DNA from: Chloroflexota bacterium
GTDB taxonomy: Bacteria; Chloroflexota; UBA4733
Direction: 5' to 3'
Assembly: GCA_025449435.1 (NCBI GenBank)
Contig: JANWJO010000108.1
Coordinates: 1 to 19,073, forward strand
Length of the DNA stretch: 19,073 nt
In this document: positions 1 to 6,800 of the stretch, piece by piece
Layout: each line of letters starts with the position of its first letter
Numbering within the stretch: position 1 is the stretch's first letter
The notes under the pieces: model-generated
Database searches by the model: none
Seen by the model: the letters and a program-made list of their open reading frames with translations, nothing else
Told to the model about the DNA's origin: nothing
Made by a program: the position numbers and the translations under genes

Positions 1-308
1 ACCCGCCTGCTTATCAGCCCGCGCCGCGCGGCGGGCGGCAACTCGCCACGCCTCGCACCGCACCCCACGACTGAGGTCCGATAGGAAACCAAACCAACAC
101 TCACTGCTGATAGCGGTTGGCAAGCGTCCCGGTCATGCCGCCAGACATCAACTGGCGTTGCGCAGACCACACCGGCTCAACGAGCGCCGGATCTTCCAAC
201 ACCGGCGGCCAGACTACTTCGCCCGTGTGCAATGCCGCCAGCGATGTGCCACAGCCACTGCGTTACCCGGGAGTATCGAATCCGTGAAGTAGCTGCTCGC
301 CATACACC
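1..308. other. Stretch with no confident gene (left edge)
   Basis: No recognisable protein family was found in any frame here. The stretch lies downstream of the minus-strand CDF genes. It contains a GC-rich palindrome at 17-36 (GCCCGC and GCGGGC arms around an 8-nt GC loop) with no T-tract on either side, so it is not a convincing intrinsic terminator. It also holds one minus-strand reading frame with protein-like composition, listed separately. The plus-strand frame that stays open from 2 to 295 is very arginine- and histidine-rich and reads as a GC-bias artefact. Confidence 0.5.
101..232 (-). CDS. Possible short peptide or gene remnant (43 codons)
   Basis: This minus-strand frame begins at a TTG (232-230) and stops at TGA (103-101). 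The in-frame stop upstream is TAA at 265-263, so it cannot be the tail of the neighbouring gene. The peptide contains GEVVWPPVLEDPALVEP and ends GGMTGTLANRYQQ. That composition (balanced acidic, aromatic and aliphatic residues, few arginines) is more protein-like than the shadow frames around it. There is no good ribosome binding site and no family I recognise. It could be a small protein, the decayed C-terminus of a lost gene, or chance. Confidence 0.2.
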   Translation of the reverse strand: MHTGEVVWPPVLEDPALVEPVWSAQRQLMSGGMTGTLANRYQQ

Positions 309-956
309 CTAATCGTCGCAAGTGCACGCGGCGGTACCATTCCGCACGCCTTGCCAAGCTTCCAAGGTCTCCCGTCCAAGCCAGACGAGCAAGACCAGCG
401 CTGCCACACTGTCGGCCCACCACAACCCAAACAGCGTATTGGCGAGCAGCCCGACCAACAGCGTGCCAGCCATGTAGGCGCAGGTGATCGAGCACGCCGC
501 ATCGGCGCGCAGCGCCTGGCTGCCGATTGCTGCCGCGATGCCACGCTTGGTACGTGCCAGCAGCGGCATCCCGATAACCGCGACACACGCCAGTGCGATG
601 CCTACGCTCGATTGTTCCGCGCGGTGGCCGGTTGCCAGGCCAAACAGCGAAATCGCCAGGATGTATACGCATAGCAGCGACAAGGCAACCGCCGTCACCA
701 CCGTCGCACGCCGTTCCGCGCGGTCCACGCGCTCCACGTCGCCGCCACCAGCCTCCAACAGGAGCCGCCAGAGCAACACGCCGCCGCTGAGCAGTTCGAT
801 GACGCTATCCAGCCCAAACGCCGTGAGCACCACGCTACTTGCAGCGATGCCAGCTCCGATGCCCACAACGGCTTCGACTGCCATCCAGGCCACGGTAACT
901 TGCTCTATCCGGATACCCGCTCGGATGGCAATGGGGCGATCTAGGACCGTCGCCAC
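309..956 (-). CDS. Short CDF-like cation transporter, membrane domain only
   Basis: The 215-residue product looks like the transmembrane half of a cation diffusion facilitator. Hydrophobic segments lie at about 25-45, 48-68, 86-108, 116-134, 157-177 and 180-195. The CDF metal-site pattern is partly kept: TM2 has FGLDSVIE (D50 and E54, where classic CDFs have HxxxD or DxxxD), TM5 has ALRADA (D152), and WWADSVAALVLL resembles the usual ADPIASL stretch before TM6. The cytoplasmic C-terminal dimerisation domain is absent; the protein ends shortly after TM6 with CTCDD. It starts at GTG, 2 nt after the stop of the complete CDF gene upstream, with only a weak distant GAAGG, so it is probably co-transcribed and translationally coupled. 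Known: CDF proteins exchange divalent metal for protons. Inferred: this one could be a separate small transporter or a partner of its neighbour. Family assignment is good; substrate is unknown. Confidence 0.75.
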   Translation of the reverse strand: MATVLDRPIAIRAGIRIEQVTVAWMAVEAVVGIGAGIAASSVVLTAFGLDSVIELLSGGVLLWRLLLEAGGGDVERVDRAERRATVVTAVALSLLCVYILAISLFGLATGHRAEQSSVGIALACVAVIGMPLLARTKRGIAAAIGSQALRADAACSITCAYMAGTLLVGLLANTLFGLWWADSVAALVLLVWLGRETLEAWQGVRNGTAACTCDD

Positions 957-958
957 GG

Positions 959-1936
959 TTATGTGCCAGCCTTCGTCCCGGAGTTGGCGGCGGCCAGCTC
1001 ATCTTCGGCCACGTGCTGGTGCAGGTCCCCAGCGTGCATCGAACAGTACAGCACGGGGTCGGCACAGCCCTCACATTCAAACTGCAAGGTGCTGTGCCCG
1101 ATGTGGTGCCTGTGGGCCAGGCGCTCGTTGAGACGGTGCTGCAGTGGAGTAAGGTTGCTCAGCAGCAAATTATCGTGGACTTTCACGTGCGCTGACAACA
1201 CGCGCATGCCACCGGCAATCGACCAGACGTGGAGGTCGTGAATATCGGCAACTTCCGGCTCGGTCTTGAGGTCGGCCACCAGTGCATTCATGTCCAGGTC
1301 GCGTGGACTCGCCTCCATCAGGATGTCGACCGTCTCGGTCAGAATCCGGAACGCGCCGACCGCGATGAGCGCGGCAATGGCAAGCGACAGCAACGGATCG
1401 GCAGGGTACCAACCAGTGAGCCCGATGACAATCGCAGCCACAATCACCGCCACCGACACGCCTACATCGCCAATGATGTGGAGCATAGCGGCTCGCACGT
1501 TCAGGTTGTCGCTCTCGCCCCGCAGACCGAAGCTTATCCACAGGTTTATGGCGATGCCCACAAACGCGGAGACAGCCATCAACCAGGGCAGCACGGGCTC
1601 GGGCTGCTGCAACCTGCGCACGGCTTCAAAGCCGATCACGAAGACAATGAGCACCAGCAGGAGGGCGTTGATCATCGCCGCCAGAATGCCCGTGCGGTGG
1701 TACCCATAGGTGTTGCGCGCGTCGGGAGGCCGCACCGCTTGTACCGCTGCAAACCAGGCGAGCCCCAGCGCCACCAAATCAGTGAGCACGTGGGCGGCGT
1801 CGGACAGCAACGCGACCGAGTGCGCCAGGTATCCCGCGACGCCTTCCACCAGCAGAATAATTACCGTGAGGAAGAACGCCGTGCGCAGACGGGACCCGGC
1901 GAAGCTGTGGACGTGGGTGTGCGCGCTGCTCGCCAT
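959..1936 (-). CDS. Cation diffusion facilitator (CzcD/ZitB-type Zn/Co/Cd exporter)
   Basis: This is a full-length CDF antiporter (325 residues) expected to export Zn2+ or related divalent metals across the cytoplasmic membrane in exchange for protons. The N-terminus has HTHVH. TM2 carries SDAAHVLTD (H49 and D53) and TM5 carries LHIIGD (H153 and D157), the two HxxxD halves of the transport site. A C-terminal cytoplasmic domain with DIHDLHVWSI (about 231-240) and several His follows. The tail adds CEGC (288-291), C298, H301 and HQH, a plausible extra metal-binding site. I chose ATG at 1936 over the in-frame TTG at 1957. The ATG is preceded by AGGAGTGGAGG at good spacing, and the TTG lies within a -10-like box. 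It leads a two-gene unit with the short CDF-like gene and is divergent from the MBL-fold gene. Metal specificity cannot be read from the sequence. Confidence 0.93.
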   Translation of the reverse strand: MASSAHTHVHSFAGSRLRTAFFLTVIILLVEGVAGYLAHSVALLSDAAHVLTDLVALGLAWFAAVQAVRPPDARNTYGYHRTGILAAMINALLLVLIVFVIGFEAVRRLQQPEPVLPWLMAVSAFVGIAINLWISFGLRGESDNLNVRAAMLHIIGDVGVSVAVIVAAIVIGLTGWYPADPLLSLAIAALIAVGAFRILTETVDILMEASPRDLDMNALVADLKTEPEVADIHDLHVWSIAGGMRVLSAHVKVHDNLLLSNLTPLQHRLNERLAHRHHIGHSTLQFECEGCADPVLYCSMHAGDLHQHVAEDELAAANSGTKAGT

Positions 1937-1956
1937 ATCACCTCCACTCCTGCGCA

Positions 1957-1962
1957 ATTGTA
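1957..1962 (-). promoter_or_regulatory. Candidate -10 box for the CDF operon
   Basis: On the minus strand the hexamer TACAAT (5 of 6 matches to TATAAT) lies about 20 nt upstream of the CDF ATG, with a strong Shine-Dalgarno between them. No good -35 is seen at 16-18 nt spacing, so activator dependence is possible (CDF genes are often metal-regulated), but no clear operator palindrome is visible. The region up to 2048 must also carry the divergent MBL-fold promoter, which I could not locate. Confidence 0.4.
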
Positions 1963-2048
1963 TCTGATTGGCCGGACTATCCGTACCCGTCCGCTAGTGC
2001 TATCGTGGCCCTCACGGGGAAGGCACAAGGTATCAGGCCGGAGGGCAC

Positions 2049-2828
2049 GTGCAGCCAAGCGTACGATTCTTGGGGATTGCCGCCTACGAACTCATTGCTG
2101 TGAATGGCAAGCACATTTGGGTCGATCCGTGCCTCGACGGTAATGTCACTAGCCCGGTCAAATCGGACGCGGCGACACCGGTTGACCTCATTCTCGTCAC
2201 CCACGGTGCCTTCGAGCATCTGGGGGATGCCGAAACGCTGGCCAAACGCACCGGCGCACCTGTGGTGTGCGGCAGCGACGTACAGCAATACCTCATGGCT
2301 CGTGGCCTGCCTGAAACTCAGGTGCGCGCAGCTGGGTGGGGGCACGCTATTGAAATCGCCGGCGTGCGCGTGCAGCCGGTCGAGAGCCACCACTGGTCAC
2401 AGGTGCGCTTGCCCGATGGGTCCACGGCTAGCGGCCCTGCGTTAGCCTATGTGATTGAACTCGGCATGGCCATGCGATTTTATCATTACGGCGGCACGTC
2501 ACTGTTCCGCGATCTGCAGTTGATTGGCGATCTCTACAAACCGACCGTTTGCTGCCTTGGCGTAACCAATCCCCTCGAGTTGTCAGCCCGGCTACACGGG
2601 CCCGGCAGGGTCGTGACCGCCGCGATGACGCCACGCGAGGCGGCCATCGCCGCGCAATGGCTGTCCCTGGAGGCCGTGTTGCCATGCCACTACTTAACGG
2701 CGCGATCGGCCGACGTGCGCGAGTTTGAACGACTCCTGCTGCTCGCTAAAGAGGGCGGCGCCCGTGTGCCCCATTCCCTCGCACTCAATGCCGGTGACGT
2801 GGTAGAGCTTCCCCTGCGCTTCGGTTGA
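2049..2828 (+). CDS. MBL-fold (UlaG/YtkL-like) protein with altered metal site
   Basis: The 259-residue product has the order of motifs of the small metallo-beta-lactamase-fold hydrolases: an N-terminal strand with IWVDPCLDG (23-31), LVTHGAFEHLGDA (49-61), ESHHWS (112-117), YHYGGTSLFRD (145-155) and LPCHY (211-215). Several metal ligands differ from the canonical set. HxHxDH reads H52-G-A54-F-E56-H57, so the second His is Ala and Asp is Glu. The usual GDT reads GGT (148-150). H52, H57, H114/H115 and H214 remain. It may bind one metal, use other ligands, or have lost hydrolase activity; a subfamily with this motif may exist. The start is GTG at 2049 with GGAGG just upstream. It is divergent from the CDF operon and convergent with the M23 peptidase gene (26-nt gap). 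The substrate is unknown and no neighbour indicates one. Confidence 0.8.
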   Translation: MQPSVRFLGIAAYELIAVNGKHIWVDPCLDGNVTSPVKSDAATPVDLILVTHGAFEHLGDAETLAKRTGAPVVCGSDVQQYLMARGLPETQVRAAGWGHAIEIAGVRVQPVESHHWSQVRLPDGSTASGPALAYVIELGMAMRFYHYGGTSLFRDLQLIGDLYKPTVCCLGVTNPLELSARLHGPGRVVTAAMTPREAAIAAQWLSLEAVLPCHYLTARSADVREFERLLLLAKEGGARVPHSLALNAGDVVELPLRFG

Positions 2829-2854
2829 TGCCGTGACGGAGATACAAGGTACCG

Positions 2855-4951
2855 CTAGGCGCTCGTGACATATCCCGTGGACACCCAGCCGATCACCGCG
2901 CCTTTGCTCGAAACCTGGATCCACCAGGGCGTGCTCGTAACAACCACGAGTTTTTGACCCTTCAGCACCCTGCCAGTGACAGGCGCCGTCGCGCTTCCAC
3001 TAGCGCGCACGTTCAGGGCATCAATCGCCACTACCACCGTTTGGCCAACCGCGAAACTGGGCGGCGGCTGAGTGCTGCCGGCATCCTGCGAGGAAGTGTT
3101 GCTGCTGGTGGTGGCCACCGCTGTGGACGGTGTCGCTTCACTCGTGGTGCCCGGCGCGGGTGCATGAATGTCGCCGGATGGCAACGGCAGCCAGCCTGCT
3201 TGCGACAGCGCCACATCGCCTAACAGGCCAAGCTCCACCTCGTACCGTGTCCCGGCAAACTCCGGATGGTACTCAAAGCGAGCCCGCTGGAAGTATTGGA
3301 TGGTGGCCTGCCCGTGTGGTGTGGCCACGACCATCTCTTCCGATGTCGGGTAGCCAAACGTAGCAAGGCCACCGTGCGTCTGAAAGTAGTGCAAGAAGCC
3401 AAAGCTCACAGCGTGGCGTGTCTGTGGAAAGTATGCATGAGTCGACGAGGATGCAAACGCCGCCGACGTGGGGAACGGACGTTCGTAGGCGGTCTCTTCA
3501 TCACCCAGGAGGGTCAGTTGCACCTGTTGCCCTGCCGGCAGGTCTGGGTGCAGTTCAAACCGGGCGCGCTGGAACCACTGCACAATCATGCCATCCTGCC
3601 GGATTTCCTCGGTTCGCGGATAGCCGAAGACGTCGAGGCCCCCTTCACTCTTGAAGAAGGCAAGGAATGGCCCCGTCACGTTATGGCCAGTGGTGGGGAA
3701 GTACTGGCTCCACGATGTCTGAGCATGAGCCGTGGCGGCGAACGTCGGGAGAAGGCCATCCACCTGTACGCGCAGCCACAAGGCATTCCCGAATGGGTGT
3801 CCACTCCCATCCATGAGCTGCCACGATGACGCCAGCGACTGCCCGGCTGCTTCTGGTGGTACGCGAACCTGCACGCTGACGGATGTCGTGCCGCCCGGCG
3901 CAAGCGCTCCGATGGTTGACGTACTTAGAATCTGCAGTGGCGTGTTGGCTTGAGCCACCAGCTTGGCGTTGACCGGCCAGGCCACCGAGCCGTTATTCTC
4001 GATCGACCATACCTTGGTGACGAGTTGATCGCCATAGACGTGAGCGCCGTCGCTCAGCGTGAGGTCCGACACGAAGGCCGCCGACAGGCCAGTGCCCCCC
4101 GGCGTGCCGCTGCCGTTGCCTCCGCTGCTGGCGGTTACCGACTCATGGGCTAGATATACCGTAGGCGGCCAGGGGCCATGGAACGGCGCGTTTCCCGACG
4201 TGTAGCTGCTGCCCTCTACCGGTACGCCGTGATTGGCCTTGACATCGGCAAAAGACACCGGGACCGATTGGGAGAACGCCGAATCGGCATCGCTCTTCTC
4301 GACCATGAAGTGCAAGTGAGCGCCAATCGCAAACCCCGTGGCACCGCTATACGCGAGCAACTGACCCTGCGCAACCCGTTGCCCGACGCTTACGACCACG
4401 CCGTGATACATCAAGTGGAGATAAAGCGCACTGGTGCCGTCACCGTGATCGACCACTACGTAGTTGCCTTGCGGTGCGTAGGCCCAACCATTGCCGCCCG
4501 AGTCTGAATCTTGCCTCACAAAGGCCACGGTCCCACCTCTGGCGGCGAGTACAGGGCTGCCCTGTGGCATGGAGAAGTCCCATGCGTAAGCCTCGCTGCC
4601 GAAGTGGCTCATCTTGCCGTTATTCCCCTGTTCGCAGAACAAGGTGGTGCCACCGGGGAAGGGCAGCTTGTAGGGCGATGTCGGGGCGGCGGCCGCAGCG
4701 GCCTGTAAGGGGAGGAACAGTGCGACAAACTGCGCCGCAAGCACTACTGCGATGGCCACGCGACGTACGTTGTAGTGATGACGGCTACCGCCCGCGCCCA
4801 ATCTCACCAACGAGTCCAGAGGTCCTTTCGTGCGTCGCCTCTGCAGCGACTTACCAGTCGTACCTTGACACTTCGCCTGTGTCGCATACGCGTGCCCCGA
4901 TGTTCTCACCACTGTGGCCCCCCTAGCTTTCCCGCCTTCGTTGCATAGCAA
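2855..4951 (-). CDS. Secreted M23 peptidase with NBR1-Ig-like domain, tandem FGYP modules and SH3b
   Basis: This is a predicted extracellular cell-wall endopeptidase. Numbered from the ATG at 4951, domains are: a hydrophobic signal segment at about 64-88 ending in an Ala run; an M23/LytM zinc peptidase domain at about 95-220 with H116 and D125 (SHFGSEAYAWDF), H179 (LYLHL) and H212/H214 (AHLHF), so the catalytic set looks intact; an NBR1-like Ig domain at about 290-397 (KVWSIENNGSVAWP); two FGYP modules at about 417-485 and 507-580; a Ser/Thr/Pro linker (590-632); and an SH3b domain at 634-698 (ALNVRA, GWVSTGYV). M23 enzymes cleave peptidoglycan cross-bridges; SH3b domains often bind the wall. 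The start is uncertain. The first 60 residues are basic and featureless, the 4951 ATG lacks a ribosome site, and GTG codons at 4912/4909, or TTG/GTG nearer the signal segment, are alternatives. It is the last minus-strand gene after the UDG. Confidence 0.88.
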   Translation of the reverse strand: MLCNEGGKARGATVVRTSGHAYATQAKCQGTTGKSLQRRRTKGPLDSLVRLGAGGSRHHYNVRRVAIAVVLAAQFVALFLPLQAAAAAAPTSPYKLPFPGGTTLFCEQGNNGKMSHFGSEAYAWDFSMPQGSPVLAARGGTVAFVRQDSDSGGNGWAYAPQGNYVVVDHGDGTSALYLHLMYHGVVVSVGQRVAQGQLLAYSGATGFAIGAHLHFMVEKSDADSAFSQSVPVSFADVKANHGVPVEGSSYTSGNAPFHGPWPPTVYLAHESVTASSGGNGSGTPGGTGLSAAFVSDLTLSDGAHVYGDQLVTKVWSIENNGSVAWPVNAKLVAQANTPLQILSTSTIGALAPGGTTSVSVQVRVPPEAAGQSLASSWQLMDGSGHPFGNALWLRVQVDGLLPTFAATAHAQTSWSQYFPTTGHNVTGPFLAFFKSEGGLDVFGYPRTEEIRQDGMIVQWFQRARFELHPDLPAGQQVQLTLLGDEETAYERPFPTSAAFASSSTHAYFPQTRHAVSFGFLHYFQTHGGLATFGYPTSEEMVVATPHGQATIQYFQRARFEYHPEFAGTRYEVELGLLGDVALSQAGWLPLPSGDIHAPAPGTTSEATPSTAVATTSSNTSSQDAGSTQPPPSFAVGQTVVVAIDALNVRASGSATAPVTGRVLKGQKLVVVTSTPWWIQVSSKGAVIGWVSTGYVTSA
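3212..3703 (-). repeat. Tandem protein modules inside the M23 peptidase
   Basis: Two copies of a module of about 70 residues sit back to back. Copy 1 (about 3497-3703) reads YFPTTGHNV, GGLDVFGYPRTEEI, QWFQRARFELHPD and LLGDE. Copy 2 (about 3212-3433) reads YFPQTRHAV, GGLATFGYPTSEEM, QYFQRARFEYHPE and LLGDV. The copies are clearly homologous but diverged. From memory this module recurs in many secreted Chloroflexota proteins; its ligand is not known to me. Confidence 0.8.
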
Positions 4952-5066
4952 ACGCAGCAGCGAGCTAGGAGTGATTTTGAGGAAACGGAACGGGCAGGCG
5001 CCTTGTGACTATTAGGCCATCATCGTCGGTGCTGGCGAGCGTGCAAGGACTGGCAGCTACAGCGTG

Positions 5067-5696
5067 CTAAAACAGCGACAGTTGTTGCGGTGGCGGCTCG
5101 TTCTTGTTGGACTCGTCGCTGGCCGCTCGCCGTGCCTTGGCCTCCGCCAGGAAGCGTGGCAGCTTGCGGAAATCATCCTCGAGCACGCGGCGGAGCGCCT
5201 GTTGCCGCAGCGCCGCTGCCGGGTGATACAACGGCACGACGGAGCGACCATCCACGACACGCATCGACCCGTGGATCCGCGAAATCATGTCGCGTGGAAA
5301 GAACCTGCCCATCGAGAACCGGCCCAGCGTGGCGACCAAGGGAGGGTCGATGAGTGCAATTTGCTCATCCAGATACGGTGTGCAGGCCGCAAGCTCTTCT
5401 TCCAGGGGGTCGCGATTGTTGGGCGGCCGGCACTTGACGATGTTGGTGATGTACACTTGCCTGCGGTGCAGCCCGATGATCTGGAGCAATTCTTCCAGGA
5501 ACTGTCCTGCAGCGCCGACAAACGGCCGCCCCTGCTGATTTTCGTTAAAGCCCGGCGCTTCACCGATGAACATGATGCCTGCGTCGATGGGGCCTTCACC
5601 TGGAACCGCCTTGATGCGACCGTCCGCGAGCGGGCACAGCGTGCATACGCGCACCGCCGCGTCGATGTCGCGCAGGCGCTCCGCTGGGTTGATCAT
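5067..5696 (-). CDS. Family 4 (Fe-S) uracil-DNA glycosylase with QLSLF tail
   Basis: This 209-residue enzyme removes uracil from DNA, the first step of base-excision repair of deaminated cytosine. The four [4Fe-4S] cysteines of family 4 are C18 and C21 (VCTLCPL), C89 (NIVKCRPP) and C105 (ELAACTPYL). Motif A is GEAPG (45-49) followed by QGRPFVGAAGQFL, and motif B is HPAAAL (158-163). Length is typical. The C-terminus is a charged, proline-containing tail (about 185-204) ending exactly in QLSLF (205-209), which matches the bacterial sliding-clamp-binding consensus QL(S/D)LF. The ATG overlaps the dapA stop by 4 nt (ATGA), and no strong ribosome site precedes it, so translation is probably coupled to dapA. 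Enzyme assignment is firm; clamp binding is inference. Confidence 0.93.
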   Translation of the reverse strand: MINPAERLRDIDAAVRVCTLCPLADGRIKAVPGEGPIDAGIMFIGEAPGFNENQQGRPFVGAAGQFLEELLQIIGLHRRQVYITNIVKCRPPNNRDPLEEELAACTPYLDEQIALIDPPLVATLGRFSMGRFFPRDMISRIHGSMRVVDGRSVVPLYHPAAALRQQALRRVLEDDFRKLPRFLAEAKARRAASDESNKNEPPPQQLSLF

Positions 5697-6607
5697 CCGA
5701 CGGTTGCGGCCTCAGGTTGCAGGTACCGATCCAGTGTGCTATGGCTCAGCAGGGTCCGCAGTGCGTCGGCCTGGCGCGTGTCGAGCTCGACCAGCGGCAA
5801 GCGCGGCTTGCCGACGTTGAATCCGGCGATGTTGAGCGCGGCCTTGAGTGGGATTGGGTTGGTGGTCGTGAACAGCGCTTTGACCAGCGGGATCATATCC
5901 CGATGTAACGCGCTGGCCTCTTCATACTGTCCGCTCACGGCCAGGCGGATCATCGACGCAATGCGCTCACCTACCAGGTGGCTAGCGACGCTGATCACGC
6001 CGTAACCGCCGATCGACAGCAGTGGCAAGGTGTCCTGGTCGTTCCCGCTGTACACCACGAAACCCCGGCGTGCGCGCTGGATGATGTCGCCGGCTTGCTC
6101 CAGGTTGCCACTGGCTTCCTTGAGTCCAACGATGTTTTCAATGGCCGACAGCCGGATAACGGTGTCAGCGGTCATGTTCAGTGCCGTGCGGCTTGGCACG
6201 TTGTACACAATGGCCGGCAGGTGCGTGCTATTGGCAATCGCCTTGAAGTGTTGATACAAACCTTCCTGGGGAGGTTTGTTGTAGTAGGGTACGACGAGCA
6301 GCACACCATCGGCTCCGGCCTGTTCGGCGAGATGGGTGAGATGGATGCTTTCGGCAGTGTTGTAATTGCCGGTGCCCGCCACTACTTTCCCATTGGCGCC
6401 AATAGCCGCTTTGATTTCGGCGAACAGGCGGACCTTCTCATCGGTGGAGAGGGTGGGCGATTCACCAGTGGTGCCGGAGATCACGAGGCCATCGGAGCCG
6501 CTTGCAACAAGCCCCTTGGCAAGCCGGACGGCTTGGGCGAAGTCAACCTGGCCATTGTCGGTGAACGGCGTTACCATGGCAGTCAGAAGCCGGCCAAAGC
6601 TGGTCAT
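5693..6607 (-). CDS. dapA: 4-hydroxy-tetrahydrodipicolinate synthase
   Basis: DapA condenses pyruvate with aspartate semialdehyde at the first committed step towards diaminopimelate and lysine in the cytoplasm. The 304-residue TIM barrel carries the signature GTTGES (45-50), the tyrosine motif VPYYNKP (106-112), Y135 and R140 (VYNVPSR), and the Schiff-base lysine K163 in GLKEASG, plus YSGND (186-190). All the main catalytic residues are present and the length is standard. The ATG at 6607 is preceded by AAAGGGAG. It follows the GT-C gene after a 193-nt gap that may hold its own promoter, and its stop overlaps the start of the uracil-DNA glycosylase gene. Related N-acetylneuraminate lyases share the fold, but the motif set fits DapA better. 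Confidence 0.94.
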   Translation of the reverse strand: MTSFGRLLTAMVTPFTDNGQVDFAQAVRLAKGLVASGSDGLVISGTTGESPTLSTDEKVRLFAEIKAAIGANGKVVAGTGNYNTAESIHLTHLAEQAGADGVLLVVPYYNKPPQEGLYQHFKAIANSTHLPAIVYNVPSRTALNMTADTVIRLSAIENIVGLKEASGNLEQAGDIIQRARRGFVVYSGNDQDTLPLLSIGGYGVISVASHLVGERIASMIRLAVSGQYEEASALHRDMIPLVKALFTTTNPIPLKAALNIAGFNVGKPRLPLVELDTRQADALRTLLSHSTLDRYLQPEAATVG

Positions 6608-6800
6608 GGATTCGCTCCCTTTCTGTGCTGCTCGTGCCTAGCGGCAGGCACCCCAACCGTGTGTTAGGCCTGCATCGCTCGTTCGCTTTGTCTTGTCCCT
6701 ATTGTGGCACCTGACACGGATATTTGCCAGTGCCAAGTTTCGGCGCGTTTCCATCTGGGTAGTTCCTTGGCTGAACGCCTAGCGCCCCACGACTGGCCGG

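Noticed and set aside
17..36. GC-rich palindrome as a terminator of the CDF operon
   Set aside because: The arms pair well but there is no T-tract on either strand, and the site is more than 270 nt after the last CDF stop codon.
1229..2143. 304-codon open frame on the plus strand
   Set aside because: It runs antisense through the well-supported CDF exporter and is rich in Arg, His and Gln, typical of GC-biased shadow frames.
3266..3829. 187-codon open frame on the plus strand
   Set aside because: It is antisense to the FGYP modules of the M23 peptidase and has no protein-like features.
5064..6005. 313-codon open frame on the plus strand
   Set aside because: It is antisense to the uracil-DNA glycosylase and dapA, both of which have clear catalytic motifs.
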